A DNA stretch of 64,000 nucleotides from Pseudomonas sp. Bc-h. GTDB taxonomy: Bacteria; Pseudomonadota; Gammaproteobacteria; Pseudomonadales; Pseudomonadaceae. Positions within the stretch are counted from its first letter, which is position 1; each line of letters opens with the position of its first letter. Positions 8,670-17,184 of the stretch are shown here, piece by piece. The translations under genes were made by a program, and so were the position numbers. The notes below the pieces were generated by a model, which was not told the origin of the DNA, did no database searches, and was given only the letters and a program-made list of their open reading frames with translations. The stretch is taken from positions 316,006-380,005 of the forward strand of contig NZ_MUIN01000015.1 of NCBI RefSeq assembly GCF_002080045.1, in the 5' to 3' direction.

Positions 8670-8678
8670 GGTCTGACC
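8670..8678. promoter_or_regulatory. Candidate FadR-type operator 2 upstream of dctA
   Basis: GGTCTGACC within CGGTCTGACCAG, the second GGT-N3-ACC core, 85 bp from the first. Confidence 0.5.
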
Positions 8679-8729
8679 AGTGGTCTTTATTGTCGGTAAT
8701 CGAGATCGGCAGGCCGGGGCTGACCCTTG

Positions 8730-8793
8730 TAGCAGTCCGGCTTGCCGACGGAAGCAATTTCACAGGCGCTCCCGGCCGCAAGCCGTTCTGCTA
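8730..8793. repeat. REP-like imperfect inverted repeat
   Basis: TAGCAG (8730-8735) pairs with CTGCTA (8788-8793), and GGCTTGC (8739-8745) with GCAAGCC (8778-8784). It is a degenerate member of the AGCAGTCCGGCTTGCCG class also seen at 6371, 21038 and 52683. Confidence 0.7.
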
Positions 8794-8815
8794 GAGGTGC
8801 ATTCCGTAGGCGTGC

Positions 8816-9877
8816 TTACTGAGCGGTGACGGACGCGCTGCGCCACTGCTTTGGACTCAGTCCGAACCAGCGCTTGAAGGCGCGGGAGAAGGCGCTGGTC
8901 TCTGAGTATCCAAGCATCGAGGCCAATTGCGTGACGCTGAGGTGCTGTTGCTTAAGGTGGGCCATCGCCGACTCTTGGCGGATCTGATCCACCAGTTGCG
9001 TGAAGCTCAGGCCATATTCGCGGAGTTTGCGTTGCAGGGCCCATTCCGACAGGCCGAGGTTGTGGGCGATTTCGTCGAGGGCCGGTTCGCCCAGATGGAG
9101 GGTGGCGAGAATGGTCTGACGAGCGCGATCCAGCACGCTGGTTTCGCCGCCGGTATCACCCAGTTGGCGAATGGCGTCCTTGATCAGCATCAGCAGAATC
9201 GGGTCGCTGCCGGGCATGGCCTTGCCGATCAATTCACGTTTGGGGATGAGCAGGGAATTGCAGCCTTGCTCGAACCTCACGTCGGCGTGAAAGGCCTCGC
9301 GGTGTTCATGCCAGTCTTCAGGCCTTGCGTGCTCGAACGCCACCTGCCGAGGTGCCCAGTCGGGGCCGAGCACATGGCGAACCAGATTCATCGCCATGCC
9401 CATGGTCAATTCGGCGTCCTGGCGGCGTTCATGGATCGCGCCGTGTCGCACTTGATAGTCGAAGCGGTAACACTCGCCCTGGTCCACCAGTTCGATCAAC
9501 GTACTGTGCTGATGGAAGGGAAAGGCCTGAGAAAAGTTGACCAGCGCGTCTTCCAGCGTGGCCGAACACAAGCCGATGTAGCCCAGCAGGCCCAGCGCCT
9601 GAGGCTGAAACTGCTGACCGTAACGCAGGCCGAAGTTGTCGCAACCGGTCTGCCGTGCCGCTTCTTCCAGCACCTTGCAGTAGTTGGTCAGCGGCAGGCT
9701 GAGGGTCGGATGCAGCAATTGTTCAGGGTCGATGCCGGCGCAGCCGAACACGCGGTCCAGATCACCACCTTGCTGCACGATAAAGCCATCCAGCCCATTG
9801 GCGGCAGCCGACAACACGCCGCGATTGCTGGCGGCGGAAGGGGTGGAAGCCGTTGTGGGAAGCATGGTCTGCAGCAT
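8816..9877 (-). CDS. AraC-family regulator beside the ethanolamine genes
   Basis: 353-residue regulator with an N-terminal arabinose-binding-like domain (Arabinose_bd type, including ARQTGCDNFGLRYG and GLLGYIGLCSATLEDAL) and a C-terminal double helix-turn-helix ending in LGYSETSAFSRAFKRWFGLSPKQWR. It is divergent from eat-eutBC, with 480 bp between the starts. I infer that it activates ethanolamine uptake and breakdown, a role AraC-type proteins such as EutR play elsewhere, although this protein has a different sensory domain. An inverted repeat at 10247-10285 upstream of eat is a candidate site. Confidence 0.85.
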   Translation of the reverse strand: MLQTMLPTTASTPSAASNRGVLSAAANGLDGFIVQQGGDLDRVFGCAGIDPEQLLHPTLSLPLTNYCKVLEEAARQTGCDNFGLRYGQQFQPQALGLLGYIGLCSATLEDALVNFSQAFPFHQHSTLIELVDQGECYRFDYQVRHGAIHERRQDAELTMGMAMNLVRHVLGPDWAPRQVAFEHARPEDWHEHREAFHADVRFEQGCNSLLIPKRELIGKAMPGSDPILLMLIKDAIRQLGDTGGETSVLDRARQTILATLHLGEPALDEIAHNLGLSEWALQRKLREYGLSFTQLVDQIRQESAMAHLKQQHLSVTQLASMLGYSETSAFSRAFKRWFGLSPKQWRSASVTAQ

Positions 9878-9980
9878 TGAAATGAAGGGCCGTCAGGGTG
9901 TGTATGAATTTTATTCAAGCAAATGTCATACCTTGTTACGGGTTGGAGAAAGTTCGCGAAACGCGAGCGCACCCATTTGC

Positions 9981-10067
9981 GGGAGGGAGCTTGCTCGCGA
10001 AAGCTTGGGTGCGGGCCCTATGGATGTGCCGAATGTACCGGCTTCTTCGCAAGCAAGCTCCCTCCCA
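9981..10067. repeat. REP pair (BIME) of the GGGAGGGAGCTTGCTCGCGAA class
   Basis: Forward REP at 9981-10001 and an inverted REP at 10046-10067, separated by about 45 bp. This is the best-known Pseudomonas fluorescens-group REP class. Single copies also occur near 39.18 and 46.90 kb. Confidence 0.85.
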
Positions 10068-10246
10068 CCCAGTATGTCGAGGCGGACCTTTGCGGGCATG
10101 TCGAGGATTTGCTACCTGACGACCCATCACGTGAGAATCGATCTGGGAACTGAGGTTGCACGACCCCATCCATCCCTGACTCGAAATGAAGCACAGGCCC
10201 CCGATCGCGCGCCGGGTTGGCGCACCACCGCCAATCAGTCGCAAAA

Positions 10247-10285
10247 CTTGACCGCACACGACACCGCGCGTCCTGTGCGGTCAAG
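10247..10285. promoter_or_regulatory. Inverted repeat upstream of eat, candidate activator site
   Basis: Perfect 12-bp arms CTTGACCGCACA (10247-10258) and TGTGCGGTCAAG (10274-10285) with a 15-bp centre. A TATGCT hexamer follows at 10307-10312, so the right arm sits where a -35 would be. This fits an activator-dependent promoter for eat-eutBC. Confidence 0.45.
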
Positions 10286-10357
10286 CCTTGCCGGTAAACC
10301 TGTGGCTATGCTCGACGTCAGGCAAATACCGTCGCTTGGCTACCGGGGTGCACACTC

Positions 10358-11710
10358 ATGACTGTTACACAACTCAAACCGACATTGGGAACCCTGCATC
10401 TGTGGGGACTGGCCGTGGGCCTGGTGATTTCCGGCGAGTACTTCGGCTGGAGTTACGGCTGGGGCACCGCAGGCACCCTGGGTTTCCTCGTCACCACGCT
10501 GATGGTGGCGGTGATGTACACCTGCTTCATCTTCAGTTTCACCGAGCTGACCACCGCCATCCCCAACGCCGGGGGGCCGTTCGCCTACAGCCTGCGCGCC
10601 TTTGGCGTGACTGGCGGGATGATCGCCGGGCTGGCAACGCTGATCGAGTTCGTCTTCGCGCCGCCGGCGATCGCCATGGCGATCGGCGCGTACCTCAACG
10701 TGCAGTACCCGTCCCTTGACCCGCGAGTCGCGGCCATCGGCGCGTACATCGTATTCATGACTCTGAACATCCTTGGCGTCAGCATTGCCGCGACCTTCGA
10801 GCTGGTGGTGACGGTATTGGCCGTGGCCGAACTGCTGGTGTTCATGGGCGTGGTCGCACCCGGCTTCAGCTTCAGCAACTTCGTGCTGGGCGGCTGGGCC
10901 GGTTCCGACACCTTCAGCCTGCCTGCGATCAGCGGCATCTTCGCGGCCATCCCGTTCGCCATCTGGTTTTTCCTCGCCATCGAGGGCGCGGCCATGGCCG
11001 CCGAAGAGGCGAAAGACCCGAAACGCACGATCCCTCGCGCTTATGTCGCAGGCATCCTGACCCTCGTGGTGTTGGCCATCGGCGTGATGATTTTTGCGGG
11101 CGGCGTGGGCGACTGGCGCGCACTGTCGAACATCAACGACCCACTGCCGCAGGCAATGAAAGCAGTGGTCGGCAACAACTCCAACTGGATGCACATGCTG
11201 GTGTGGATCGGCCTGTTCGGTCTGGTCGCCAGTTTTCACGGCATCATTCTTGGCTATTCCCGTCAGTTCTTTGCCTTGGCCCGCGCAGGTTTTCTGCCTC
11301 CAAGCCTGGCCAAGCTGTCGCGCTTTCAGACCCCGCACCGTGCGATTCTCGCGGGCGGCGTCGTGGGTATTCTGGCCATCCTCAGTGACGGCCTGGTCAA
11401 CCTGCAAGGCATGACGCTGACCGCTGCGATGATCACCATGTCGGTGTTTGGCGCTATCGTGATGTACATCGTCAGCATGCTCAGCCTGTTCAAACTGCGT
11501 CGCAGCGAACCGAATCTGGAACGCAGCTTCCGCGCTCCGGGTTACCCGATCGTCCCGGGCATCGCGCTGGTGCTGGCGGTGGTCTGCCTGGTGGCGATGG
11601 TCTGGTTCAATCTGGTGATTTGCGGCATCTTCCTCTGTCTGATGGCAGCGGGCGCGCTGTTCTGCAAAGTGGTCCGCAGTCGCGGCGCGGTTGTTGCAGT
11701 CGCGAGTTAG
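10358..11710 (+). CDS. eat: Ethanolamine permease
   Basis: Inner-membrane APC-superfamily transporter that imports ethanolamine. About twelve hydrophobic segments are present. Family-specific segments include LGLHLW-like N-terminal residues (LGTLHLWGLAVGLVISGEYFGWSYGW), the substrate-site loop IPNAGGPFAYS and the IEGAAMAAEEAKDPKRTIPRAY block. Length (450 residues) is usual. It lies 48 bp upstream of eutB in the same direction, which fixes the substrate assignment with good confidence. Confidence 0.9.
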   Translation: MTVTQLKPTLGTLHLWGLAVGLVISGEYFGWSYGWGTAGTLGFLVTTLMVAVMYTCFIFSFTELTTAIPNAGGPFAYSLRAFGVTGGMIAGLATLIEFVFAPPAIAMAIGAYLNVQYPSLDPRVAAIGAYIVFMTLNILGVSIAATFELVVTVLAVAELLVFMGVVAPGFSFSNFVLGGWAGSDTFSLPAISGIFAAIPFAIWFFLAIEGAAMAAEEAKDPKRTIPRAYVAGILTLVVLAIGVMIFAGGVGDWRALSNINDPLPQAMKAVVGNNSNWMHMLVWIGLFGLVASFHGIILGYSRQFFALARAGFLPPSLAKLSRFQTPHRAILAGGVVGILAILSDGLVNLQGMTLTAAMITMSVFGAIVMYIVSMLSLFKLRRSEPNLERSFRAPGYPIVPGIALVLAVVCLVAMVWFNLVICGIFLCLMAAGALFCKVVRSRGAVVAVAS

Positions 11711-11758
11711 GCTGTAGTTGCTGGTCAATACGTGGTGGATCGATAAGGATGAGGGCTT

Positions 11759-13150
11759 ATGAGTTTTTCCCACAGCATCGGTGGCATGGTCTGGCGCTTC
11801 GACAGCCTGCGCGAACTCATGGCCAAGGCTAGCCCCGCGCGCTCCGGTGACTTCCTCGCGGAAATCGCCGCCAGCAGCGACGCCGAGCGCGCGGCGGCGC
11901 AAATGGCCCTGGCCGACGTGCCGCTCAAGCGGTTTCTTACCGAAGCGTTGATCCCTTACGAGCAGGACGAAGTCACGCGCCTGATTGTGGACAGTCACGA
12001 TCAGGCCGCCTTCTCGGTGGTGAGTCACCTGACCGTCGGCGGCTTTCGCGACTGGCTGCTGGGCGACGACGCCACCGAAGCCAGCCTCAAGGCATTGGCG
12101 CCGGGGCTGACGCCGGAAATGGCGGCGGCGGTGTCAAAGATCATGCGTGTGCAGGATCTGGTGCTGGTGGCGCAGAAGATCCGCGTGGTCACGCGGTTCC
12201 GCAATACCGTAGGATTGCGCGGGCGGATGTCCACCCGGCTGCAACCCAATCATCCGACCGACGACCCCGCAGGCATCGCCGCCAGCGTGCTCGACGGTCT
12301 GTTGTATGGTAACGGCGATGCCATGATCGGCATTAACCCGGCCACCGACAGCATCAGCGCCATCACCGAGCTGCTTAAGATGCTCGACGGCGTGATTCGT
12401 CATTACGAGATTCCCACTCAATCCTGCGTGCTGACCCACGTCACCTCGTCGGTGGCGGCCATTGAAAAGGGCGTGCCGGTTGATCTAGTGTTTCAGTCCA
12501 TCACCGGCACCGAGGCGGCCAACAGCAGCTTCGGTATCAGCCTGGATATTCTCCAGGAAGGCTACGAAGCGGGCTTGAGCCTCAATCGCGGCACGTTGGG
12601 CAACAACCTGATGTATTTCGAAACCGGGCAGGGCAGCGCGCTGTCGGCCAATGCCCATCACGGCGTCGACCAGCAGACCTGCGAAGCCCGCGCCTATGCC
12701 GTCGCCCGGCATTTCAATCCGTTTCTGGTCAATACCGTGGTCGGCTTCATCGGCCCGGAATACCTGTACAACGGCAAGCAGATCATTCGCGCCGGCCTGG
12801 AAGACCACTTCTGCGGCAAGTTGTTGGGCGTGCCCATGGGTTGCGATATCTGCTACACCAACCATGCCGAAGCCGATCAGGACGACATGGACATGTTGCT
12901 GACCCTGCTCGGGGTTGCGGGCATCAACTTCATCATGGGCATTCCCGGTTCCGACGACGTGATGCTGAACTACCAGACCACCTCGTTCCATGACGCGTTG
13001 TACGCGCGCAAGACCATTGGCTTGCGCCCGGCGCCGGAGTTCGAAGAGTGGCTGACGCGCATGGATATCCTGCGTCAGGACGACAACAGCGTGCGGCTGG
13101 GGCAGGGTGTTCCGCCGTTATTCCGCAAAGCGCTGGCGCAGCTGAAATAG
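11759..13150 (+). CDS. eutB: Ethanolamine ammonia-lyase large subunit
   Basis: Catalytic subunit of the adenosylcobalamin-dependent lyase that splits ethanolamine into acetaldehyde and ammonia. The TIM-barrel sequence is clearly EutB: RLQPNHPTDDPAGI, DGLLYGNGDAMIGINPATDS, FQSITGTEAANSSFGI, GPEYLYNGKQIIRAGLEDHF and GVPMGCDICYTNHAEADQDD. Full length (463 residues). It is followed by eutC after 34 bp. No microcompartment shell genes or EutA reactivase are present here, so the pathway is the short cytosolic version. Confidence 0.96.
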   Translation: MSFSHSIGGMVWRFDSLRELMAKASPARSGDFLAEIAASSDAERAAAQMALADVPLKRFLTEALIPYEQDEVTRLIVDSHDQAAFSVVSHLTVGGFRDWLLGDDATEASLKALAPGLTPEMAAAVSKIMRVQDLVLVAQKIRVVTRFRNTVGLRGRMSTRLQPNHPTDDPAGIAASVLDGLLYGNGDAMIGINPATDSISAITELLKMLDGVIRHYEIPTQSCVLTHVTSSVAAIEKGVPVDLVFQSITGTEAANSSFGISLDILQEGYEAGLSLNRGTLGNNLMYFETGQGSALSANAHHGVDQQTCEARAYAVARHFNPFLVNTVVGFIGPEYLYNGKQIIRAGLEDHFCGKLLGVPMGCDICYTNHAEADQDDMDMLLTLLGVAGINFIMGIPGSDDVMLNYQTTSFHDALYARKTIGLRPAPEFEEWLTRMDILRQDDNSVRLGQGVPPLFRKALAQLK

Positions 13151-13184
13151 CCGTTGAAACAGCCGTTGAAGAAGGACATCGGTC

Positions 13185-14003
13185 ATGAGTGATGACAACA
13201 AATCGCCCGCGCACGTCGATGCATGGCGACAGCTGCGTTCGCTGACCTCCGCGCGCATTGCCCTTGGCCATGCTGGCACCAGTCTGCCGACTTCCGCGCA
13301 ACTGGATTTCCAGTTCGCCCACGCCCAGGCCCGGGACGCCGTGCATCTGCCGTTCGATCACGCTGCCTTGAGTGAACAGCTCGCTGGCCGTCAGCGTGAT
13401 AGCCTGGCCGTTCACAGCTCGGCGACGGATCGCAACATCTATCTACAGCGGCCTGATCTGGGGCGCAGGCTGTCGGCCGATTCGGTCGAGCAGCTGCGCA
13501 GCTATGGTGAGGCACATCCCGAGGGCTTCGATCTGGCAGTGGTGGTGGCGGACGGTTTGTCCTCACTGGCGGTTCAGCGCCACAGCCCGTTGATGCTCGA
13601 ACGCATCGACGAACTGGCCGCGGCAGAAGGCTGGAGCGTGGCGCCGGTGGTGCTGGTTGAGCAGGGTCGCGTCGCGGTGGCCGATGAAGTGGCCGAACTG
13701 CTCAAGGCGCGGATGGTGGTGATTTTGATCGGCGAGCGCCCGGGCCTCAGTTCTCCGGACAGCCTGGGCCTGTATTTCACCTACGCACCTCGGGTCGGCC
13801 TGAACGACGCGTCACGCAATTGCATTTCCAATGTGCGACTCGAAGGCATGAGCTACGCCATGGCCGCGCACAAGTTGCTCTATTTGATGCGCGAGGCGTG
13901 GCGTCGGCAGTTGTCCGGGGTGAACCTCAAGGACGACGCCCAGGTGCCGGTGCTGGAAGAAGGCCAAGGCGTGCGGCCGGGGAATTTTTTGATGGGTGGG
14001 TAG
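13185..14003 (+). CDS. eutC: Ethanolamine ammonia-lyase small subunit
   Basis: Cobalamin-binding light subunit of ethanolamine ammonia-lyase. Recognisable blocks: TSARIALGHAGTSLPT near the N-terminus, the central LVVADGLSS-type segment (DLAVVVADGLSSLAV), GERPGLSSPDSLGLYFTYAPRVGLNDASRNCISNVR and YLMREAWRRQLSGVNLKDD. Length (272 residues) fits. The ATG at 13185 follows a good AAGGA site. The short eutB-eutC spacer contains a tandem AGCCGTTGAA duplication. Last gene of the eat-eutBC unit; downstream lies a tandem REP array. Confidence 0.95.
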   Translation: MSDDNKSPAHVDAWRQLRSLTSARIALGHAGTSLPTSAQLDFQFAHAQARDAVHLPFDHAALSEQLAGRQRDSLAVHSSATDRNIYLQRPDLGRRLSADSVEQLRSYGEAHPEGFDLAVVVADGLSSLAVQRHSPLMLERIDELAAAEGWSVAPVVLVEQGRVAVADEVAELLKARMVVILIGERPGLSSPDSLGLYFTYAPRVGLNDASRNCISNVRLEGMSYAMAAHKLLYLMREAWRRQLSGVNLKDDAQVPVLEEGQGVRPGNFLMGG

Positions 14004-14022
14004 ACCCTGGATTGATCCGGCG

Positions 14023-14874
14023 CCGCCTTCGCCACTGTCGTAACCTCCAGCCGCTCCCACAGGGTCCGGGGTGTCTGGAGCTCGGCGGGATGTTTTGAGT
14101 CGGGCGCTGTTCAGGCAAACGCAGCACATCCTGTGGGACACTCCGGAGGTCACGACGGCAGCAAAGGCGGCGTGGCAGTCAGCATCGAATTGCCTGACCC
14201 ACCGCTTCGCCACTGTCGTAACCTCCAGCAGCTCCCAAAGGGTCCGGGGTGTCTTGAGGTCGGGCGCTGTGCATGCAGGATGTTTTGAGTCGGGCGCTGT
14301 TCGTGCAAACGCAGCACATCCTGTGGGACACGCCGGAGGTCACGACGGCAGCGAAGGCGGCGTGGCAGTCAGCATCGAATTGCCTGACCCACCGCTTCGC
14401 AACTGTCGTAACCTCCAGTTCACAGCAGCTCCCACAGGGTCCGGGGTGTCTGGAGGTCGGCCGTAGTGCATGCAGGATGTTTTGAGTCGGGCGCTGTTCA
14501 GGCAAACGCAGCACATCCTGTGGGAGACGCCGGAGGTCACGACGGCAGCGAAGGCGGCGTGTCAGCCAGCATCGAACTGCCTGAACCACCGCTTCGCCAC
14601 TGTCGTAACCTCCAGCACGACGGCAGCGAAGGCGGCGTGTCAGCCAGCATCGAACTGCCTGAACCACCGCTTCGCCACTGTCGTAACCTCCAGCAGCTCC
14701 CACAGGGTCCGGGGTGTCTTGAGGTCGGGCGCTGTGCATGCGGGATGTTTCGAGTCGGGCGCTGTTCATGCAAACGCAGCACATCCTGTGGGAGACGCCG
14801 GAGGTCACGACGGCAGCGAAGGCGGCGTGTCAGTCAGCATCGAACTGCCTGACCCACCGCTTCGCCACTGTCGA
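14023..14874. repeat. Tandem array of REP-like units (about 178-197 bp period)
   Basis: The motif CGCCACTGTCGTAACCTCCAG recurs at 14030, 14208, 14398 (one change), 14595 and 14673, with a truncated copy at 14863. Periods are 178, 190, 197, 78 and 190 bp; the 78-bp step is a shorter internal duplication. Each full unit contains a left element with CTCCCACAGGGTCCGGGGTGTC and an opposing element with CCTGTGGGAGACGCCGGAGGTC, so every unit can fold into a long hairpin. Several open frames on both strands run through it, but they are repeats of each other and lack start signals. The 880 bp between eutC and the dioxygenase gene hold nothing else. Confidence 0.9.
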
Positions 14875-14882
14875 TTGGCAAC

Positions 14883-16037
14883 TCATCGCTGCAACACCAA
14901 TATCCGCGACAGCAACTCATCCCGATCCACATAACACCCCTGAAAATGCCGGGCGCCGCTGGTGGGGTCGAAGGCGTCGCGGGCGTGCAGGGTGCGGCGG
15001 TTGTCGAAGCACCACAGCTGCCCGGCTTCCAGGCGCTGACGAAACTGAAAGCGTGGCTCGCGGGTCATGGCAATGAAGTGCCGATACGCCCGGTAATACG
15101 GCAGCATCACATCCGGCTCGATGTTGAACGCCCCGCGCAGGAAGTTGGCCATGCGAATCTCGGCAACTTCCCCTGTGACATCCAGCGCGATGACCGGTGC
15201 CAGGCAGCGATAGTCACTGCGCCGATCCTTGTTGCGAAACTCCACAGGCACTTCGCACAACAGACGGTAAGCCTGCGGGTCTTCCTGACGCAGGGTTTGT
15301 GCAATCGCAAAACCATCGACAAAACGGCTGTCGCCACCTTCCGCGTCATTGATCAGGCAATGCAGAAACTGCAAACCCGGCTGCAGCTCGCGAGTCGGCA
15401 GGTCGGTGTGCAGTGGCAGGTTGAAAGCGGTGTAGGCGTTGCTGTCGGCGTCGACCTTGGATTGCACGTTGAACAGCACGCCGAAGTTGCTCTCGCGGAT
15501 GAATGAAATGCGCTGGGCCAGCAGGCTCAACGAGCCCGGCTCTGTCGGCACGCCGCGCACCTGAGACAGGCCGATGTCGCGCACAGCCAGCAGCCAGTCG
15601 AGCAGGGCGCTGTCGTCATTCATCACCGCCGAGTATTCGAAGACGGGCAGCGTCAGCCCTGCGACCCACCGCTGTTTGCGCGCACGTGTTGCCTGTCGTT
15701 CTGCGCGTGACGCATCGTCGTAGGCGTGTGCCCGCAACCAGCCCGGGTCGTAGCGGCTGTCATGACCGTCTTCCCATTGCACCCGCAGCGCGCCCTGATC
15801 ATCGACCTCGACACTCAGCGGCTCAAGATGCTCGGGCACGTCGGCGATTTCGAACACCTGCTCGCGGGTCACGCTGTACACGCACTGCGAGCATGGACAG
15901 TTGTCACGCAGCCACAGGTGATGAAAGGGGCTGCGGCGCTGGTCCGCCCAGGTGACTTCGATGAGGTCCGGGGCCAGCTGCGCGCTGAGCAGTGGGCTGA
16001 TCAACGGATAGGTTCGGTAGTCGGCGATGGCGTTCAT
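14883..16037 (-). CDS. Gamma-butyrobetaine dioxygenase (TauD/BBOX family)
   Basis: Fe(II)/2-oxoglutarate oxygenase predicted to hydroxylate gamma-butyrobetaine to L-carnitine. The N-terminal zinc-binding domain shows C47, C49, C52 (RDNCPCSQC) and H92. The catalytic facial triad is H210 and D212 (PLHTDLP) with H351 (TLHARDAF). The length of 384 residues equals the known Pseudomonas enzyme. The start at 16037 (MNAIADYRTYPL) follows AAGGAG; the open frame continues far upstream only by chance. It lies 32 bp downstream of an EamA-family transporter gene on the same strand, so the two are probably one operon. Confidence 0.88.
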   Translation of the reverse strand: MNAIADYRTYPLISPLLSAQLAPDLIEVTWADQRRSPFHHLWLRDNCPCSQCVYSVTREQVFEIADVPEHLEPLSVEVDDQGALRVQWEDGHDSRYDPGWLRAHAYDDASRAERQATRARKQRWVAGLTLPVFEYSAVMNDDSALLDWLLAVRDIGLSQVRGVPTEPGSLSLLAQRISFIRESNFGVLFNVQSKVDADSNAYTAFNLPLHTDLPTRELQPGLQFLHCLINDAEGGDSRFVDGFAIAQTLRQEDPQAYRLLCEVPVEFRNKDRRSDYRCLAPVIALDVTGEVAEIRMANFLRGAFNIEPDVMLPYYRAYRHFIAMTREPRFQFRQRLEAGQLWCFDNRRTLHARDAFDPTSGARHFQGCYVDRDELLSRILVLQR

Positions 16038-16069
16038 GGGCGATGCTCCTTGGGCAGAAAACTCGCGGT

Positions 16070-17041
16070 TCAGAGGATTGAAGGGCACTGGGTATCGTCG
16101 CGGGCCGGGGCGAGGATGATGCGCACCGAGTACGCGGTGCCGAACAGAATCAGCACCAGCCCGATGACTTCGGCCATGTTCGGCAAGCGACCGTGAAAGG
16201 CCAGCCCCAAGACCGTGGCGAAGAAGGATTCCAGCGCGATCAACTGGCCTGACAGCACCATCGGCAGGCGCCGTGACGCCAGGTTCCAGGCCCCGGCACC
16301 CATCACCGAAGACAACAGCGCGATCAATAGCGCCCAGCCATAGAGGTGCCAGGCCTCGGGCGTGGCGAAGCCCAGTGTTGGCAGGCGTAACAAGTCCATG
16401 GCCCAGGCCAGTGGCGTCAGCATCAGCGCGGCGAGGCCTGCGCCGATCATCATCAGGCAGGTCCAGGCGCTGGTAGCGCCTGTGTGCAGATGCTCCATCG
16501 CCATCTGGTTGATCACGCTGAACGACAGCCAGATCAACACTGCGCCCAGAGAGAAAACCAGCCCGGCCCACAACACCGTTCCCGCGCCGGGGGGATCGCG
16601 TAGCACCTGCACGTTGATCATCACCAGCCCCAGGCACAGCAGCGAGATCGGCAGGAGCAACTGACCCCAGCGCAGCGCGCGGTGGGTGGCGTTACCCAGC
16701 AGTGCCTGCAACACCGGAACGGCGCCGATGAACGCGGCGATCATCAGCGGCCCGCCGTAAATCACGCCGCCTGCAATACAACTGCTGTAGGCCAGATACC
16801 CCAGCACGCCGAGGGCCATGCCGATGAGCCACTGCCGTGGACGCAGGCCGCGCAATTGTGAGCGGTACAGCGGCAGCAACAGGACGCCAAGCACACCGGC
16901 CATCATGAAGCGCACCAGCATGAAGTCCGCAATGCTGTAGCCCTGCAGCACGTAGGGCGCGATGAAATTGCAGGCCCAGCTCAAGGTCGCCAGTACCGCG
17001 AAACCCACGCCTTGCCAGATGATCGAACGCGATGAGCGCAT
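16070..17041 (-). CDS. EamA-family DMT transporter
   Basis: Ten-segment inner-membrane protein made of two EamA repeats (five helices each), 323 residues. Start MRSSRSIIWQG at 17041 follows AGGAG at a good distance; an upstream in-frame ATG at 17173 has no such site. The substrate cannot be read from sequence. Its position directly ahead of the dioxygenase gene suggests export or import of a betaine, carnitine or related compound. A LysR gene diverges upstream. Confidence 0.82.
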   Translation of the reverse strand: MRSSRSIIWQGVGFAVLATLSWACNFIAPYVLQGYSIADFMLVRFMMAGVLGVLLLPLYRSQLRGLRPRQWLIGMALGVLGYLAYSSCIAGGVIYGGPLMIAAFIGAVPVLQALLGNATHRALRWGQLLLPISLLCLGLVMINVQVLRDPPGAGTVLWAGLVFSLGAVLIWLSFSVINQMAMEHLHTGATSAWTCLMMIGAGLAALMLTPLAWAMDLLRLPTLGFATPEAWHLYGWALLIALLSSVMGAGAWNLASRRLPMVLSGQLIALESFFATVLGLAFHGRLPNMAEVIGLVLILFGTAYSVRIILAPARDDTQCPSIL

Positions 17042-17184
17042 GTGGACTCCTGATAAAGGGGCGGGATCCAGGCCTTGCCAAGGGTTTCTGGTCGCGTGAT
17101 ATGCCACGAGACTGGCGCTCATCTTGCCGACCACTCCGGCTGTGCTACAAATGATGTCTTCGTCACCATGCATTACTGGAAATT

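Larger units (their letters stand above)
9878..10357. other. Intergenic region between the AraC gene and eat
   Basis: 480 bp without a convincing gene. It holds a REP pair near the AraC gene and a 12-bp inverted repeat close to eat; the remaining sequence shows nothing I can name. Confidence 0.7.

Noticed and set aside
10201..10357. Sigma-54 promoter ahead of eat
   Set aside because: A GG...GC pair occurs near 10279-10291, but the spacing is one base short of the required GG-N10-GC and the flanks do not fit.
4943..12028. Very long minus-strand open frames opposite gudP and eat-eutB
   Set aside because: They are antisense shadows of GC-rich genes with clear family motifs on the plus strand; their translations are rich in His, Arg and Gln and match no family.
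14023..14874. CRISPR-like array
   Set aside because: Units are 178-197 bp with internal inverted REPs and near-identical content throughout; no short repeat/unique spacer pattern and no cas genes.
14071..14934. Several 60-210-residue open frames on both strands
   Set aside because: They lie wholly within the tandem REP array, are translations of the same repeat unit in different frames and have no start signals.
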